Assembly (NCBI RefSeq): GCF_000321005.1
Contig: NZ_HE578909.1
Span: forward strand, 21,404-85,403
Direction of reading: 5' to 3'
DNA from: Anaerococcus senegalensis JC48
GTDB taxonomy: Bacteria > Bacillota > Clostridia > Tissierellales > Peptoniphilaceae
Length of the DNA: 64,000 nt
Part shown: positions 17,101 through 25,872 of the stretch, one piece after another
How the letters are laid out: each line of letters begins with the position of its first letter
Numbering within the stretch: position 1 is the stretch's first letter
The notes under the pieces: model-generated
Seen by the model: only the letters and a program-made list of their open reading frames with translations
The model's database searches: none
Told to the model about the DNA's origin: nothing
Program-made: the position numbers and the translations under genes

Positions 17101-17957
17101 ATTTCTAACCTATTTAATAAAAAGTCAAAGAATGTTTGATCATTTACTCTATTTGCCACGTATTTTTTATTTTTAGAATTTATTTCACTAATAGCTCCCC
17201 TATCAAACTCTTCGTTTACATTGATAGATTTTTCTTCAAAAATAAAGGCTTGAGGTTTTACTACCATGTAAAGCAAAATAGCTGCCTTCAATTCCCTTTC
17301 ATTTTTTGGATACATCTTATAAATTTCTTTTATTTTATTTAAAACTGAATCAGAATATGTTTTTTTCAAAATCTTATCTGGCAAAGACAAAGAATTTGAA
17401 AGATCTATTGGCAAAATAAAAGTATCAATGTTTTCTTTTAAAACAATATTTGCAGCCTTTGGATCTGTAAAAAAATTAAATTCTGAAGATTTAGTAATAT
17501 CACCAGATGAAAAATTTGATCCTAAAATAAAAATATGGTCTATATAATCTACAAAATCATCATATTTTTCTATAGCTTTTCCTATATTTGTAAGAGGACC
17601 TGTTGCAATAATATCAAGCCTTCCGCAATCTCTTGCTAAATTATAAAGAAAATCTTCAGGATCTTCTTCTGACAAGTAGTCATCTTCTTTATCAAAAATC
17701 ACAGAATTTTCTCCCCTAGTCAAAATTTCTTGATTTTTCAAATTAGAAGATGACCCCTCACAAATTGGTAAAATTAAATCTTCCATACAAGTCATAGACA
17801 AGATATTTAAAGCGGCACTTTTTGCATCCATGAAAGAATTTACGCTAGAAATCCCAACAATCTCAAACTCATTAGAATTAAAAGCAAGCTTTAACATCAA
17901 AATTTCTGATAAACTAAAATTAGTATCTATATAAACAAATGGTTTTTCCTTTTCCAT
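17097..17957 (-). CDS. Nucleoside-hydrolase-fold protein with altered Ca-binding motif
   Basis: Protein of 286 aa with the inosine-uridine nucleoside hydrolase fold: ATGPLTNIGKAIEK and FNFFTDPKAANIVL segments are well kept. The N-terminal signature normally reads DxDxGxDD and holds the catalytic calcium. Here it is DTNFSLSE (about residues 11-18), so three of the acidic residues have changed. The protein may bind ribosides without hydrolysis or use another metal set. It is first in a two-gene unit with the FUSC gene. Confidence 0.7.
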   Translation of the reverse strand: MEKEKPFVYIDTNFSLSEILMLKLAFNSNEFEIVGISSVNSFMDAKSAALNILSMTCMEDLILPICEGSSSNLKNQEILTRGENSVIFDKEDDYLSEEDPEDFLYNLARDCGRLDIIATGPLTNIGKAIEKYDDFVDYIDHIFILGSNFSSGDITKSSEFNFFTDPKAANIVLKENIDTFILPIDLSNSLSLPDKILKKTYSDSVLNKIKEIYKMYPKNERELKAAILLYMVVKPQAFIFEEKSINVNEEFDRGAISEINSKNKKYVANRVNDQTFFDFLLNRLEI

Positions 17958-18020
17958 AATTCACTTCCTTTAATAAAAATTATACTAATATAAAGGAATT
18001 TTTCTATTGATAAAATTTAA

Positions 18021-18700
18021 GGATTAAAGAAATAAAAAAATTATTTGAATTACTAAAGAAATCAAAAATTAAAAAAATAAACTAAACAAAAGAGATCTCT
18101 CCACAAGGTCAAGATGGGTAATACGTAAATATGATTTAAGCTAAAGTTTGAATTGTAGGATTAGATTTTCTTAAATATTTAAATCAGTAATTAATAAAAA
18201 TATAAAATTTTAAAATTTAAATAATCAAAAAAAACATCCTTCAGAAATAAACTCATTCCTAAAGTCACCCATCTCGAGCCAAGCCGAGAGATCTCATTGC
18301 TTAAGTAATGCGAATAATTCAAAAATTCATTGGAATTACTAAAGAAATCAAAAATTAAAATATAAACCAAACAAAAGAAATCTCTCCACTCACTTCGTTC
18401 GGTCGAAATGGGGGATTTGTATATATAGTTTTAAGCTAAAGTTTAAATTATTCGGTTTATTTTTCTTACATATTTAAAGTCAATAAATACAAAAAGATTT
18501 TAATAAATCAATCAAAACATTCTTCAAAACTAAACCCAAGAGCAAATTACCCATCTTGAGCCGATAAATATGCTCTGATTTGCCACATTTATCCCTAAAA
18601 CTATTGGAAAATACGAAAAATTTTGCAAAGCAAATGGGTTTTAGTAGCCGAGAGATCTCATAGCTTAAATTTATAAGATAAATTCTGTAACTTAGATAAA
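18021..18700. repeat. Degenerate tandem duplication of a palindromic intergenic repeat
   Basis: The 777-base gap 17958-18734 has no gene. It contains two diverged direct copies with a period of about 286 bases; for example GAATTACTAAAGAAATCAAA starts at 18047 and again at 18333. Each copy holds an outward GAGATCTCTCC...GATGGG block and a matching inverted CCCATCT...GAGAGATCTC block, plus AAGCTAAAGTTT. Related GAGATCTC/GGTCGAAA sequence occurs inside the mobile elements at 28931 and 37173. Confidence 0.65.
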
Positions 18701-18701
18701 T

Positions 18702-18728
18702 AAAAAATAGGCTAATAAACTTAGCCTA
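18702..18728 (-). terminator. Terminator after the M20 peptidase gene
   Basis: TAGGCTA / TAGCCTA hairpin (18708-18728) followed on the minus strand by T6, directly after the stop codon. Confidence 0.8.
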
Positions 18729-18734
18729 TAAAAA

Positions 18735-19898
18735 TTAATTATTATTTAACCAATTAATAGCACTTGTCAAAAATAAACCTACACCTATTGGCATGGCATC
18801 CTCTGAAAAATCTACTTTTGGACTGTGGTGAGAATAATCATTTCCTGGAACTTTTGAATTTAGTAGGAAATAAACTGTAGGAACTTTTCTTGAAACAAAG
18901 GCCATATCCTCACTTGCCATTAGTCTTTCTCCAGAAATCATTTCAATATCAGATGATTTTTCTACATATTCAACAAGCTCTTTTGTAAGGTCTGGATCTG
19001 AATAAAGTGAAGGAACTGAGGCAAAATATTCCAAATTAACTTCACATTCACTTGCCTTTGAAACTCCTTCTACAATTTCATCAATTCTTTTTAATAATTT
19101 TTCCCTAATTTCTGGGTCATAAGTTCTCATAGTTCCTTGTAAAATTGCTGTATCAGGAATAATATTTGAATTTGAACCTGAAGAAAATTGTCCAAATGTT
19201 AAAGTTGTATGTTTTGAAGGATTTGCATCACGACTTATAAGTTGATTAAATTGTTGATAAATCATAACTCCTGCATTAATAGGATCTTTTGTTGTGTGAG
19301 GATAACCACCATGTCCTCCTTGACCCTTAATTGTAACTTTAAAATTATCACAACTTGTTGCCATATATCCTTCATAATAAGAAACTGATCCAGCCTCATG
19401 AGTTAGGTTTGTGTGAAGGGCAAGTGCAACATCAACCCCATCAAGTACACCTTCTTCAATCATCATCTTTGATCCCTTAAAAATTTCTTCAGCAGGTTGA
19501 AACATAAATCTTACCTCGCCCTTAAAATCTTTTTTGTGTTTTGCTAGTAATTTTGCACTAATAAGGCCAATAGATGTATGAAGATCATGTCCACAAGTGT
19601 GGGCTACCCCCTTATTTTTTGATGAAAAATCTAGGCCGCTTTCTTCATCCATTGGAAGAGCGTCCATATCTGCCCTAATTAAAATTCTTTTACCAGGACC
19701 CTTTTCTCCTTTGATAGTAGCTTGAACCCCACTTTCTCCAACCTCTTTTATTTCAGCCCCGATTTCTTTTAAATTTTTTATTACAAATTCCTTAGTTTGA
19801 GGTAAGGCTAAACCCAATTCTGGATTTTCATGTATATGTCTACGATTTTTAACTAATTCATTTTTGAATTCTTCTGCTTCTTTAAAATAATTTGTCAT
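18735..19898 (-). CDS. M20 family amidohydrolase (N-acyl-amino-acid deacylase type)
   Basis: Zinc-dependent cytosolic amidohydrolase of 387 aa in the M20D group that removes acyl or aminoacyl groups from amino acids and small peptides. Metal ligands are visible in AHTCGHDLHTS (about residues 98-108), QPAEE (about 134-138) and a late HHSPKVDF. RRHIHENPELG near the N-terminus is diagnostic. The start at 19898 was chosen because AAAGGATG lies 7 bases upstream; an ATG at 19907 lies inside that site. It is monocistronic. The substrate is not determinable. Confidence 0.85.
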   Translation of the reverse strand: MTNYFKEAEEFKNELVKNRRHIHENPELGLALPQTKEFVIKNLKEIGAEIKEVGESGVQATIKGEKGPGKRILIRADMDALPMDEESGLDFSSKNKGVAHTCGHDLHTSIGLISAKLLAKHKKDFKGEVRFMFQPAEEIFKGSKMMIEEGVLDGVDVALALHTNLTHEAGSVSYYEGYMATSCDNFKVTIKGQGGHGGYPHTTKDPINAGVMIYQQFNQLISRDANPSKHTTLTFGQFSSGSNSNIIPDTAILQGTMRTYDPEIREKLLKRIDEIVEGVSKASECEVNLEYFASVPSLYSDPDLTKELVEYVEKSSDIEMISGERLMASEDMAFVSRKVPTVYFLLNSKVPGNDYSHHSPKVDFSEDAMPIGVGLFLTSAINWLNNN

Positions 19899-20200
19899 AA
19901 ATATCATCCTTTCTTTTCTTTTAAAATACAAAAAGCTTTTTTAAAAGACTTTTTGTTAGCAATAAAAAAGACATAATAATGAGATTTTTATTCCTTAATA
20001 TTTATACCCTATTTTTATCTTTAAATAAAAAAAACTATTAGCTTAATTTTTCCCATTATTTTAATATAGTTTGTCCACATAATAGTTTGATAAAATACAA
20101 ATTATCTAAATATTTATAAAAAAATAGACAAATTTCACGAATATTTACAAATATTTATTTATAATATAAAATTGTATTTAAAGAATTTTAGGAGGGAGAA
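19899..20200. other. Divergent intergenic region, no feature recognised
   Basis: About 300 bases separate the leftward M20 gene and the rightward PTS gene. The region is AT-rich and must hold both promoters, but no -35/-10 pair with good spacing stood out. Only the strong AGGAGGGAGAA ribosome site before 20201 is clear. Confidence 0.4.
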
Positions 20201-21223
20201 ATGAAAAAATTTTTAAAAAGAAAAGGAATAAGTTTATCGGCAAAAGTTTATTTTATTGATGCCTTAGGATCAATGGCCTTTGGACTTTTCGCAACACTTT
20301 TGGTAGGGACAATATTAAATACAATTGGAAACTCCTTTGGAATTGACTTTTTATCTAAAACTATCTGGCCCCTTGCCCAAGAAGCAACCGGCCCTGCAAT
20401 AGCAGTTTCGATTGCCTACGCCCTAAATGCTGACAGATTAATTTTATTTTCATCAACAATAGTAGGACTTGCCGCAAATAAATTGGGCGGCCCCATGGGA
20501 GTTTTTATAGCGACCTTAATTTCTGTAGAAATTGCAAAAATAATTTCAAAAGAAACAAAAATTGACATAGTACTAACCCCAATTGTTACAGTTTTAGTTG
20601 GAGTATTTATAGCAAATTTAGTTGGACCTTTTATCCAAGCTCTAATGACAAAAATCGGAATTATAATAATGGATGCAACCAAACAAAAACCCTTTATCAT
20701 GGGAATAATTGTTTCAGTAATTGTAGGAATAGCTTTAACCTTTCCAATTTCATCAGCTGCTCTTTGTATGACCATAAGCCTTTCAGGTCTTGCTGCAGGA
20801 GCTGCAACAGTTGGTTGCTGTTGCCAAATGATTGGCTTTGCAGTAACTTCATTTAAAGAAAACAAAACCCAAGGCTTAATTGCCCAAGGACTTGGAACAA
20901 GCATGTTACAAATGCCAAATATAATGAGAAATCCAAAAATATTAATCCCACCAACCCTCGCATCAGCAATACTTGGACCATTTTCAACAATAATATTTAA
21001 ACTTGAAAATTCCCCAATAGGAGCTGGCATGGGAACATGCGGTTTGGTAGGACAAATTTCAACCTTCACAGCAATGAGCTCCATCCCATTTTTTAAATTA
21101 TTATCAACAATAATAATCATGCATATAATTTTACCAGCCCTAGTTTCATTAATAATTTATTATTTCGTTAAAAAAATAGGCTGGATAAAAGATGGGGATA
21201 TGAAATTGGATTTTTCTAAATAA
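20201..21223 (+). CDS. PTS sugar transporter subunit IIC (EIIC_2 type)
   Basis: Integral membrane protein of 340 aa with nine to ten hydrophobic spans and frequent small-residue helices (GLFATLLVGTILNTIGNSFG, LGGPMGVFIATLISVEIAK). It resembles the PTS_EIIC_2 family found as single genes in Gram-positives. No IIA or IIB domain, HPr or regulator gene is nearby, so it is an orphan and its sugar, if any, is unknown. A strong AGGAGGGAG ribosome site precedes the ATG. It ends at a bidirectional terminator. Confidence 0.75.
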   Translation: MKKFLKRKGISLSAKVYFIDALGSMAFGLFATLLVGTILNTIGNSFGIDFLSKTIWPLAQEATGPAIAVSIAYALNADRLILFSSTIVGLAANKLGGPMGVFIATLISVEIAKIISKETKIDIVLTPIVTVLVGVFIANLVGPFIQALMTKIGIIIMDATKQKPFIMGIIVSVIVGIALTFPISSAALCMTISLSGLAAGAATVGCCCQMIGFAVTSFKENKTQGLIAQGLGTSMLQMPNIMRNPKILIPPTLASAILGPFSTIIFKLENSPIGAGMGTCGLVGQISTFTAMSSIPFFKLLSTIIIMHIILPALVSLIIYYFVKKIGWIKDGDMKLDFSK

Positions 21224-21245
21224 ACATTCAAATACTTTATCAAAT

Positions 21246-21289
21246 TTAAAAATGGACTATGCATATAATTTACATAGTCCATTTTTTTA
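21246..21289. terminator. Bidirectional terminator
   Basis: Perfect 10-base arms ATGGACTATG / CATAGTCCAT (21252-21282) with T7 to the right and A-rich sequence to the left. It serves the PTS gene and the small leftward gene at 21287. Confidence 0.85.
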
Positions 21290-21487
21290 TTTGTCATCTT
21301 CTATATTATTTATTAAATTATTTACATCAGAAAAATCTAAAAATATTACAAAATTTAATATATTTGCAACAAATTTTGATATTTTATATTTTAAAGTCTT
21401 TTTACTTTTTTTCTTATTTTTTTCAGCTTGGTAAGCTACAAATAAAACTGAAAATACAGTCAAAATAATAAAAATTAAATCTATCAT
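21287..21487 (-). CDS. Small membrane protein, hypothetical
   Basis: A 66-aa protein with one N-terminal membrane span (about residues 2-19, LIFIILTVFSVLFVAY), a Lys-rich stretch, a second hydrophobic patch (39-50) and an acidic end. I do not recognise a family. It starts 3 bases after the stop of the 58-aa gene at 21491, and its stop falls next to a terminator, so the two form a small operon. AGAGAT serves as a weak ribosome site. Function unknown. Confidence 0.5.
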   Translation of the reverse strand: MIDLIFIILTVFSVLFVAYQAEKNKKKSKKTLKYKISKFVANILNFVIFLDFSDVNNLINNIEDDK

Positions 21488-21490
21488 AGA

Positions 21491-21667
21491 TTAATCTCTA
21501 TTTTTTCCTGTAAATTTTTTTATACAAAAATATACAATAGCAAAAGCAAAGTAACTTATACTTGCATTTGTGTTATAAAAATCAATATCTAAGATTAGAT
21601 TTAAAATTAAAGTTATTAGAAAAACTCCACCCATTACTGTTAATGTTTCATTTAAAGGATTTTTCAT
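21491..21667 (-). CDS. Very small membrane protein, hypothetical (58 aa)
   Basis: A short frame read directly from the sequence. It begins MKNPLNETLTVMGGVFLITL and ends FTGKNRD. Two hydrophobic spans (about residues 10-27 and 36-52) suggest a membrane hairpin. A GGAGAT ribosome site lies 8 bases upstream of the ATG, supporting translation. It is followed after three bases by the 66-aa membrane protein gene. No family recognised. Confidence 0.5.
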   Translation of the reverse strand: MKNPLNETLTVMGGVFLITLILNLILDIDFYNTNASISYFAFAIVYFCIKKFTGKNRD

Positions 21668-21842
21668 AAAATAGTCATCTCCTTTATTTTCTATAAAATA
21701 ATCTCAAAATTATTTTACCGTAACAACATCCTATTAAAGACTTACCCGATATAAGATTGTTCAAACGTTTAATATTTTTTAGATAAGTAATTTATCTTTT
21801 ATTTTTAAAAATTTTCTTCTTTTCTTTAGTCTGAGGGGTAAA

Positions 21843-22130
21843 TATTAAAATAGTGCTACTGGCATATTTTTAAGCTAATTTACACGCTAAATTAACATTC
21901 ATTTTTTAATAAATTAGCTTATTACTTTGTTTTTCTTAATTTATTTCTTCGTTTTTCTCCGTAGGATAAATATTAAAAACGTCCATATAGGGACCTTTTT
22001 AAGCTATTTATCTGCTAATTATCATTCTTTTTGTAATGATTTAGCATATTATTTTATTTTGCTTTTTGTAATTCTCTGTTTGACTCCGCGGGGTAATTAT
22101 TAAAAACGTGCAACTGGCACGTTTTTAATA
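21843..22130. repeat. Three tandem terminator-like repeat units, period 127-128 bases
   Basis: The gap 21668-22135 has no gene. TATTAAAA-hairpin-TTTTTAA blocks start at 21843, 21971 and 22098. Each is preceded by a GNGGGGTAAATA-like or CCGNNGG box, and the first two are followed by AAGCTAATT-like sequence and an AT-rich spacer. The hairpins decay from right to left: ACGTGC-AACTG-GCACGT (22104-22120) is perfect, CGTCC...GGACC is weaker, and TGCTACTGGCA is weakest. The rightmost copy is placed to terminate the sigma-factor gene. Confidence 0.65.
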
Positions 22131-22135
22131 TTTAT

Positions 22136-23137
22136 CTAATCTTGATCGCTGTATTGTTTTAGTTTTCCTAGGGCTTGGTTTTCTATTTGTCTGATTCTTT
22201 CTCTAGATAGATTGTATATTGTTCCTATTTCTTCCAATGTTTTTGGTTTTTCGCTATCTAGTCCGTATCTATAGATTATTATTTGTTTTTCTCTATCTGA
22301 TAATTGGTCTAGAGCCTTCATTAGGAAATCTTCCATATCTTTTTTTAGGATTTGATCGTCTACTGGGATTGAATCATCTCCTACCATATCCATTAGCTCA
22401 TCACCTGTTGAGTCTTCTGAGTCTAAATTTATATTTAGGCTTGTTGAATTTACTTGATTTCTGTTTATTAGGAATAAATCATCAGCTTGTTTTTTGTCTA
22501 TTCCTTCTTGTTTTAAAATCTTGTATAATTCTTCTTCACTTGCTTCTGGATTTGCTTTTAATATTTGTTTTAATTTGTTTAATTTCAAATATTTTCCAGC
22601 TGGTATTCTTATTGTATGCCCTTCTTTATTGATTGCTTTTCTTATTGCCTTGTCAATCCACTTGTAGGCGTAGGTTGTAAATTTGTATCCCAAGCTTAAA
22701 TCAAATTTTTCTGCAGCTCTTATCATTCCAAGCATTCCAGATTGAACTAAGTCTTCTAGTTCAAGATCGTTTCCATGTGAACGATAAAAGTATGAGGCTC
22801 TACTTCTTACAAGTCCTTGGTTTTTATCTACCAAGGCCCCAAGGGCGTTTTGATTTCCTTGTTGAAATTGTTCTACAATTTGCTCATTTGACAAATCAGA
22901 AAGCCTAATTATATCACTTCTTTTTTTTGCCACTAGGGAATTTTTTATTTTTTGTATATTTTCTTCTTCGTTTTCTTCTAATTTTTCGTCTTCTAAGTAT
23001 TGATCAAATTCTTCTTTTTCATCTTCTGTTAGGCCTTTATATAATTTTTCAGCCCCTTTTTGATCAATATCTTCTTCGTCAAAGAAATCTTTAAATTTTT
23101 CAAAGATTTCTTCATCATTAAAATTTATTTTATCCAT
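22136..23137 (-). CDS. RNA polymerase sigma-70 factor, RpoD-like (group 2 type)
   Basis: Sigma factor of 333 aa. It has an acidic N-terminal stretch (1-80), region 2 (about 90-165: VDKNQGLVRSRASYFY, DLEDLVQSG-like LELEDLVQSGMLGMIRAAEKFD, TYAYKWIDKAIRKAI), region 3 (HTIRIPAGKYLKLNKL onward) and region 4 (about 265-330: REKQIIIYRYGLD, TLEEIGTIYNLSRERIRQIE). The region 2.4 sequence YAYKWID lacks the WW pair of primary sigma factors. It is last in gltX-cysS-rlmB-yacP, the place where Firmicutes usually carry sigH. The true rpoD should be elsewhere. Confidence 0.8.
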   Translation of the reverse strand: MDKINFNDEEIFEKFKDFFDEEDIDQKGAEKLYKGLTEDEKEEFDQYLEDEKLEENEEENIQKIKNSLVAKKRSDIIRLSDLSNEQIVEQFQQGNQNALGALVDKNQGLVRSRASYFYRSHGNDLELEDLVQSGMLGMIRAAEKFDLSLGYKFTTYAYKWIDKAIRKAINKEGHTIRIPAGKYLKLNKLKQILKANPEASEEELYKILKQEGIDKKQADDLFLINRNQVNSTSLNINLDSEDSTGDELMDMVGDDSIPVDDQILKKDMEDFLMKALDQLSDREKQIIIYRYGLDSEKPKTLEEIGTIYNLSRERIRQIENQALGKLKQYSDQD

Positions 23138-23228
23138 ATAACCACCATAAATTTGGTCTGCCTAAGCAGCCAAGTTCTTATAAAAATGATTTGAATTTTT
23201 ATAAATTGAATTTATCTACCTTTACCAT

Positions 23229-23753
23229 TTATTTTTCCAAGTCTTTTTTTATATCGTCAAGTTTTTTTATTATATTATCTGATAAGGGAAATTGCTTGAA
23301 ATTATTTGAAAAGTCTTTTTTTTGACTTCTTTTTATTTTTACCCTTTTATTTAAAAGATCATTCCTAAGCTCAAGGGCAGTAATCCTACTTGCTCCTCTT
23401 TCAAAGGCAAGTGATTGGACTTGCCCATCGTCGGTTACAACTTTTACATTGTGGCGACGGGCGTATTGGTTGGTCATTTTTTCGATGTAGGTGTCAGCCG
23501 TTTGAAATTTTTTGGTATAGACAATCTCTACTCCTAATTTTTCAAATATATTTTCTTTTTCACCATCAGAATTGTAGGCATCAAAAACTACGACCACTTT
23601 TTCGTTTGAAAGAGAGGCATATTCTGCCATCTCGTCTATTAATTTTTCACGAGCAAGCTCTAGGGAATTTTCTTTTATATGATTTAAGTCAGGCCAAGAG
23701 TTTATTATGTTATAGCCATCAACATAGGTTATATTTTTTTTAGTTAAAGCCAT
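23229..23753 (-). CDS. yacP: NYN-domain ribonuclease, YacP/Rae1 family
   Basis: PIN/NYN-fold protein of 174 aa. YVDGYNIINSWPDL near the N-terminus, VVVVFDAYNSDG and VVTDDGQVQSLAF carry the conserved acidic residues of the nuclease site. In Bacillus the homologue Rae1 is a ribosome-associated endoribonuclease acting on mRNA. It overlaps the end of rlmB by 14 bases and belongs to the gltX operon. Confidence 0.85.
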   Translation of the reverse strand: MALTKKNITYVDGYNIINSWPDLNHIKENSLELAREKLIDEMAEYASLSNEKVVVVFDAYNSDGEKENIFEKLGVEIVYTKKFQTADTYIEKMTNQYARRHNVKVVTDDGQVQSLAFERGASRITALELRNDLLNKRVKIKRSQKKDFSNNFKQFPLSDNIIKKLDDIKKDLEK

Positions 23754-24453
23754 TTTGTCTTAGACTTTCATAGATTGCGATTGCACTTGCTACCGATGCG
23801 TTTAATGAATTTATTTTGCCAAGCATGGGTATTTTTATTAGTCCATCGCAATTTTCTCTTACAAGTCTTGAAAGTCCCTTTCCTTCATTACCAACAACTA
23901 GGGCGATTTTTCCTGTAAGATCTGTTTGGGTAATATCGCCATCAGCTTCTCCAGCTAATCCATAAACCCAAAAATTTTCTTCTTTTATTTCTTTTATGGC
24001 CCTATTTATATTTTTAACCATGGCTATGTCTATGTTGTTGATTGCTCCAGCACTTGTCTTATATACTGTTGAATTTACTTTGGCAGATCTTCTTTCTGAA
24101 ATAACTATTCCATCAAAACCAAAGGCCTCTGCACTTCTAATTATTGCACCAAGATTGTGTGGATCTTCTATTTGATCTAAAATCATTAGCCTTTTTTTAT
24201 CTTTTAAATCATCCAGGTCCTTGTATTTGTAATCTTCTACTTCGATTTCTACACCTTGGTGGTTGCCAGAAATTCTTGAAAAATAATCCTTGTCCTCATA
24301 AAATATTGGCACATTTTTATCTTCTAATTTATTTATAATCTTATCAATTAACTTGTGATTTTTACCCTTGTTATCAAGGATGTGGGCTTTTTTTATATTT
24401 TCCCCTGCATCAATGGTTTCAAGTACAGATTTTCTTCCATATATGCTTGCCAT
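23740..24453 (-). CDS. rlmB: 23S rRNA (guanosine-2'-O)-methyltransferase RlmB family
   Basis: SPOUT-class TrmH family group 3 enzyme of 237 aa that uses S-adenosylmethionine to 2'-O-methylate rRNA. It has an N-terminal substrate-binding domain (IYGRKSVLETI), followed by the knot motifs DQIEDPHNLGAIIRSAEAFG, VVGNEGKGLSRLV and IPMLGKINSLNASVASAIA. Its ATG overlaps the cysS stop (TAATG). The mini-RNase III gene mrnC that usually lies between cysS and rlmB is absent here. Confidence 0.9.
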   Translation of the reverse strand: MASIYGRKSVLETIDAGENIKKAHILDNKGKNHKLIDKIINKLEDKNVPIFYEDKDYFSRISGNHQGVEIEVEDYKYKDLDDLKDKKRLMILDQIEDPHNLGAIIRSAEAFGFDGIVISERRSAKVNSTVYKTSAGAINNIDIAMVKNINRAIKEIKEENFWVYGLAGEADGDITQTDLTGKIALVVGNEGKGLSRLVRENCDGLIKIPMLGKINSLNASVASAIAIYESLRQNGFN

Positions 24454-25871
24454 TATTTAAGCTCCCACTTGGTTCCTTCTCTGGTATCCTTAATTATAAT
24501 TCCCATATCAGAAAGTTTGTCACGAATCTCATCAGCCTTTGCAAAATCTTTTGCTTTTTTTGCTTCTTTTCTTTGATCAATTAATTCATTTATCAAATCT
24601 TCATCAAGGGAATCGTCTGTTTTTTTCCTATTTTCTATCCCAAGCACATCTTCAAGTTTTATGAATAAATCTCTTGTTTTTTCTACAAATTCTTTTGAAG
24701 AATTTGAATCTAGTTTGGTATTGGCAAATTTTGAAATTTCAAATAAAACTGTAAAGGCATCTGCAGTGTTTAAATCATCATCCATTACTTTTCTAAAATT
24801 ATTTTCAAAATTATCAAGCTCTTTTAGCAAATCTTTTTCTTCATCTTTTAAATTTCCACTTGCCTTTTCTAAAAGATCATCCATCCTAAATTTGGCATTG
24901 TTTAATCTTTCTAGGGAATTTTTTGCTTGCTCTATTATTTCTCTTGTGAAATTTATTGGAAGTCTATAACCTGCAGATAATAGCCAAAATCTTACAACCA
25001 TTAGGTCATATTCTTTTTTGATATCGTGGAGGGTAAAGAAATTGCCCAAAGATTTGCTCATTTTTGTTCCATCAACTTGGATCATTCCGTTGTGCATCCA
25101 ATAATTTGCAAATTTTTTGCCTGATCTTGTTTCTGATTGGGCAATTTCATTTTCGTGGTGAGGAAATTGTAAATCTTCTCCACCAGCGTGAAGGTCGATT
25201 GTCTCTCCCAATAATTTTTTGCTCATGGTTGAACATTCTATATGCCAGCCCGGTCTACCCTTGCCCCAAGGAGAATCCCAAGAAATTTCTCCTTCTTTTT
25301 TTGCTTTTTTCCAAAGGGTAAAATCCATAGGATTTCTTTTTTTGCCCTTATCCTTATCATCTAATCTATTTGATGCGCCTTCTCTTAAATCTTCAATGTT
25401 TTTTCCTGAAAGATGGCCATAGTCTTTTGCTTTTGAAATATCAAAATAAACATCTCCATCAGATTCATAGGCACAATCCTTATCTACCAATTCTTTTACA
25501 AATTCTATAATATCATCCATAGTTTCTGTAGCTTTTGGGTGGATAGTATCCTCTTCATCAAGATTTAAGTCTTTTGCATCTTCCATATAAGCTTTTATAT
25601 ACTTATCTGTAACTTCTTTAGTTGATATATTATCTTTTATGGCCTTGTTTATAATTTTATCATCAACATCTGTAAAATTTACTACGTATTTTACATCATT
25701 TCCTAGATATTTTAAATATCTTCTCATTGTATCAAAAATTACCAAAGGACGGGCATTTCCTATGTGCATATAATCATAAACTGTTGGGCCGCATACATAC
25801 ATTCTTACCTTATTTTCATCGATTGTTTTGAAATCTTCTTTTTGTCTTGTGAATGTATTATATATTTTCAT
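24453..25871 (-). CDS. cysS: Cysteinyl-tRNA synthetase
   Basis: Class I aminoacyl-tRNA synthetase of 472 aa. The zinc ligand and HIGH segment is CGPTVYDYMHIGNARP (about residues 28-43), with further Zn ligands in WHIECS and HHENE, and the KMSKS loop is in KMSKSLGNF. It charges tRNA-Cys in the cytoplasm. It starts 1 base after the gltX stop and overlaps rlmB by one base. Confidence 0.97.
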   Translation of the reverse strand: MKIYNTFTRQKEDFKTIDENKVRMYVCGPTVYDYMHIGNARPLVIFDTMRRYLKYLGNDVKYVVNFTDVDDKIINKAIKDNISTKEVTDKYIKAYMEDAKDLNLDEEDTIHPKATETMDDIIEFVKELVDKDCAYESDGDVYFDISKAKDYGHLSGKNIEDLREGASNRLDDKDKGKKRNPMDFTLWKKAKKEGEISWDSPWGKGRPGWHIECSTMSKKLLGETIDLHAGGEDLQFPHHENEIAQSETRSGKKFANYWMHNGMIQVDGTKMSKSLGNFFTLHDIKKEYDLMVVRFWLLSAGYRLPINFTREIIEQAKNSLERLNNAKFRMDDLLEKASGNLKDEEKDLLKELDNFENNFRKVMDDDLNTADAFTVLFEISKFANTKLDSNSSKEFVEKTRDLFIKLEDVLGIENRKKTDDSLDEDLINELIDQRKEAKKAKDFAKADEIRDKLSDMGIIIKDTREGTKWELK

Positions 25872-25872
25872 C

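Noticed and set aside
20416..21120. 234-codon antisense frame within the PTS IIC gene
   Set aside because: It is the mirror of a membrane protein gene, with no ribosome site or family features.
25064..25422. Overlapping antisense frames in cysS
   Set aside because: They are shadows of a highly conserved synthetase gene.
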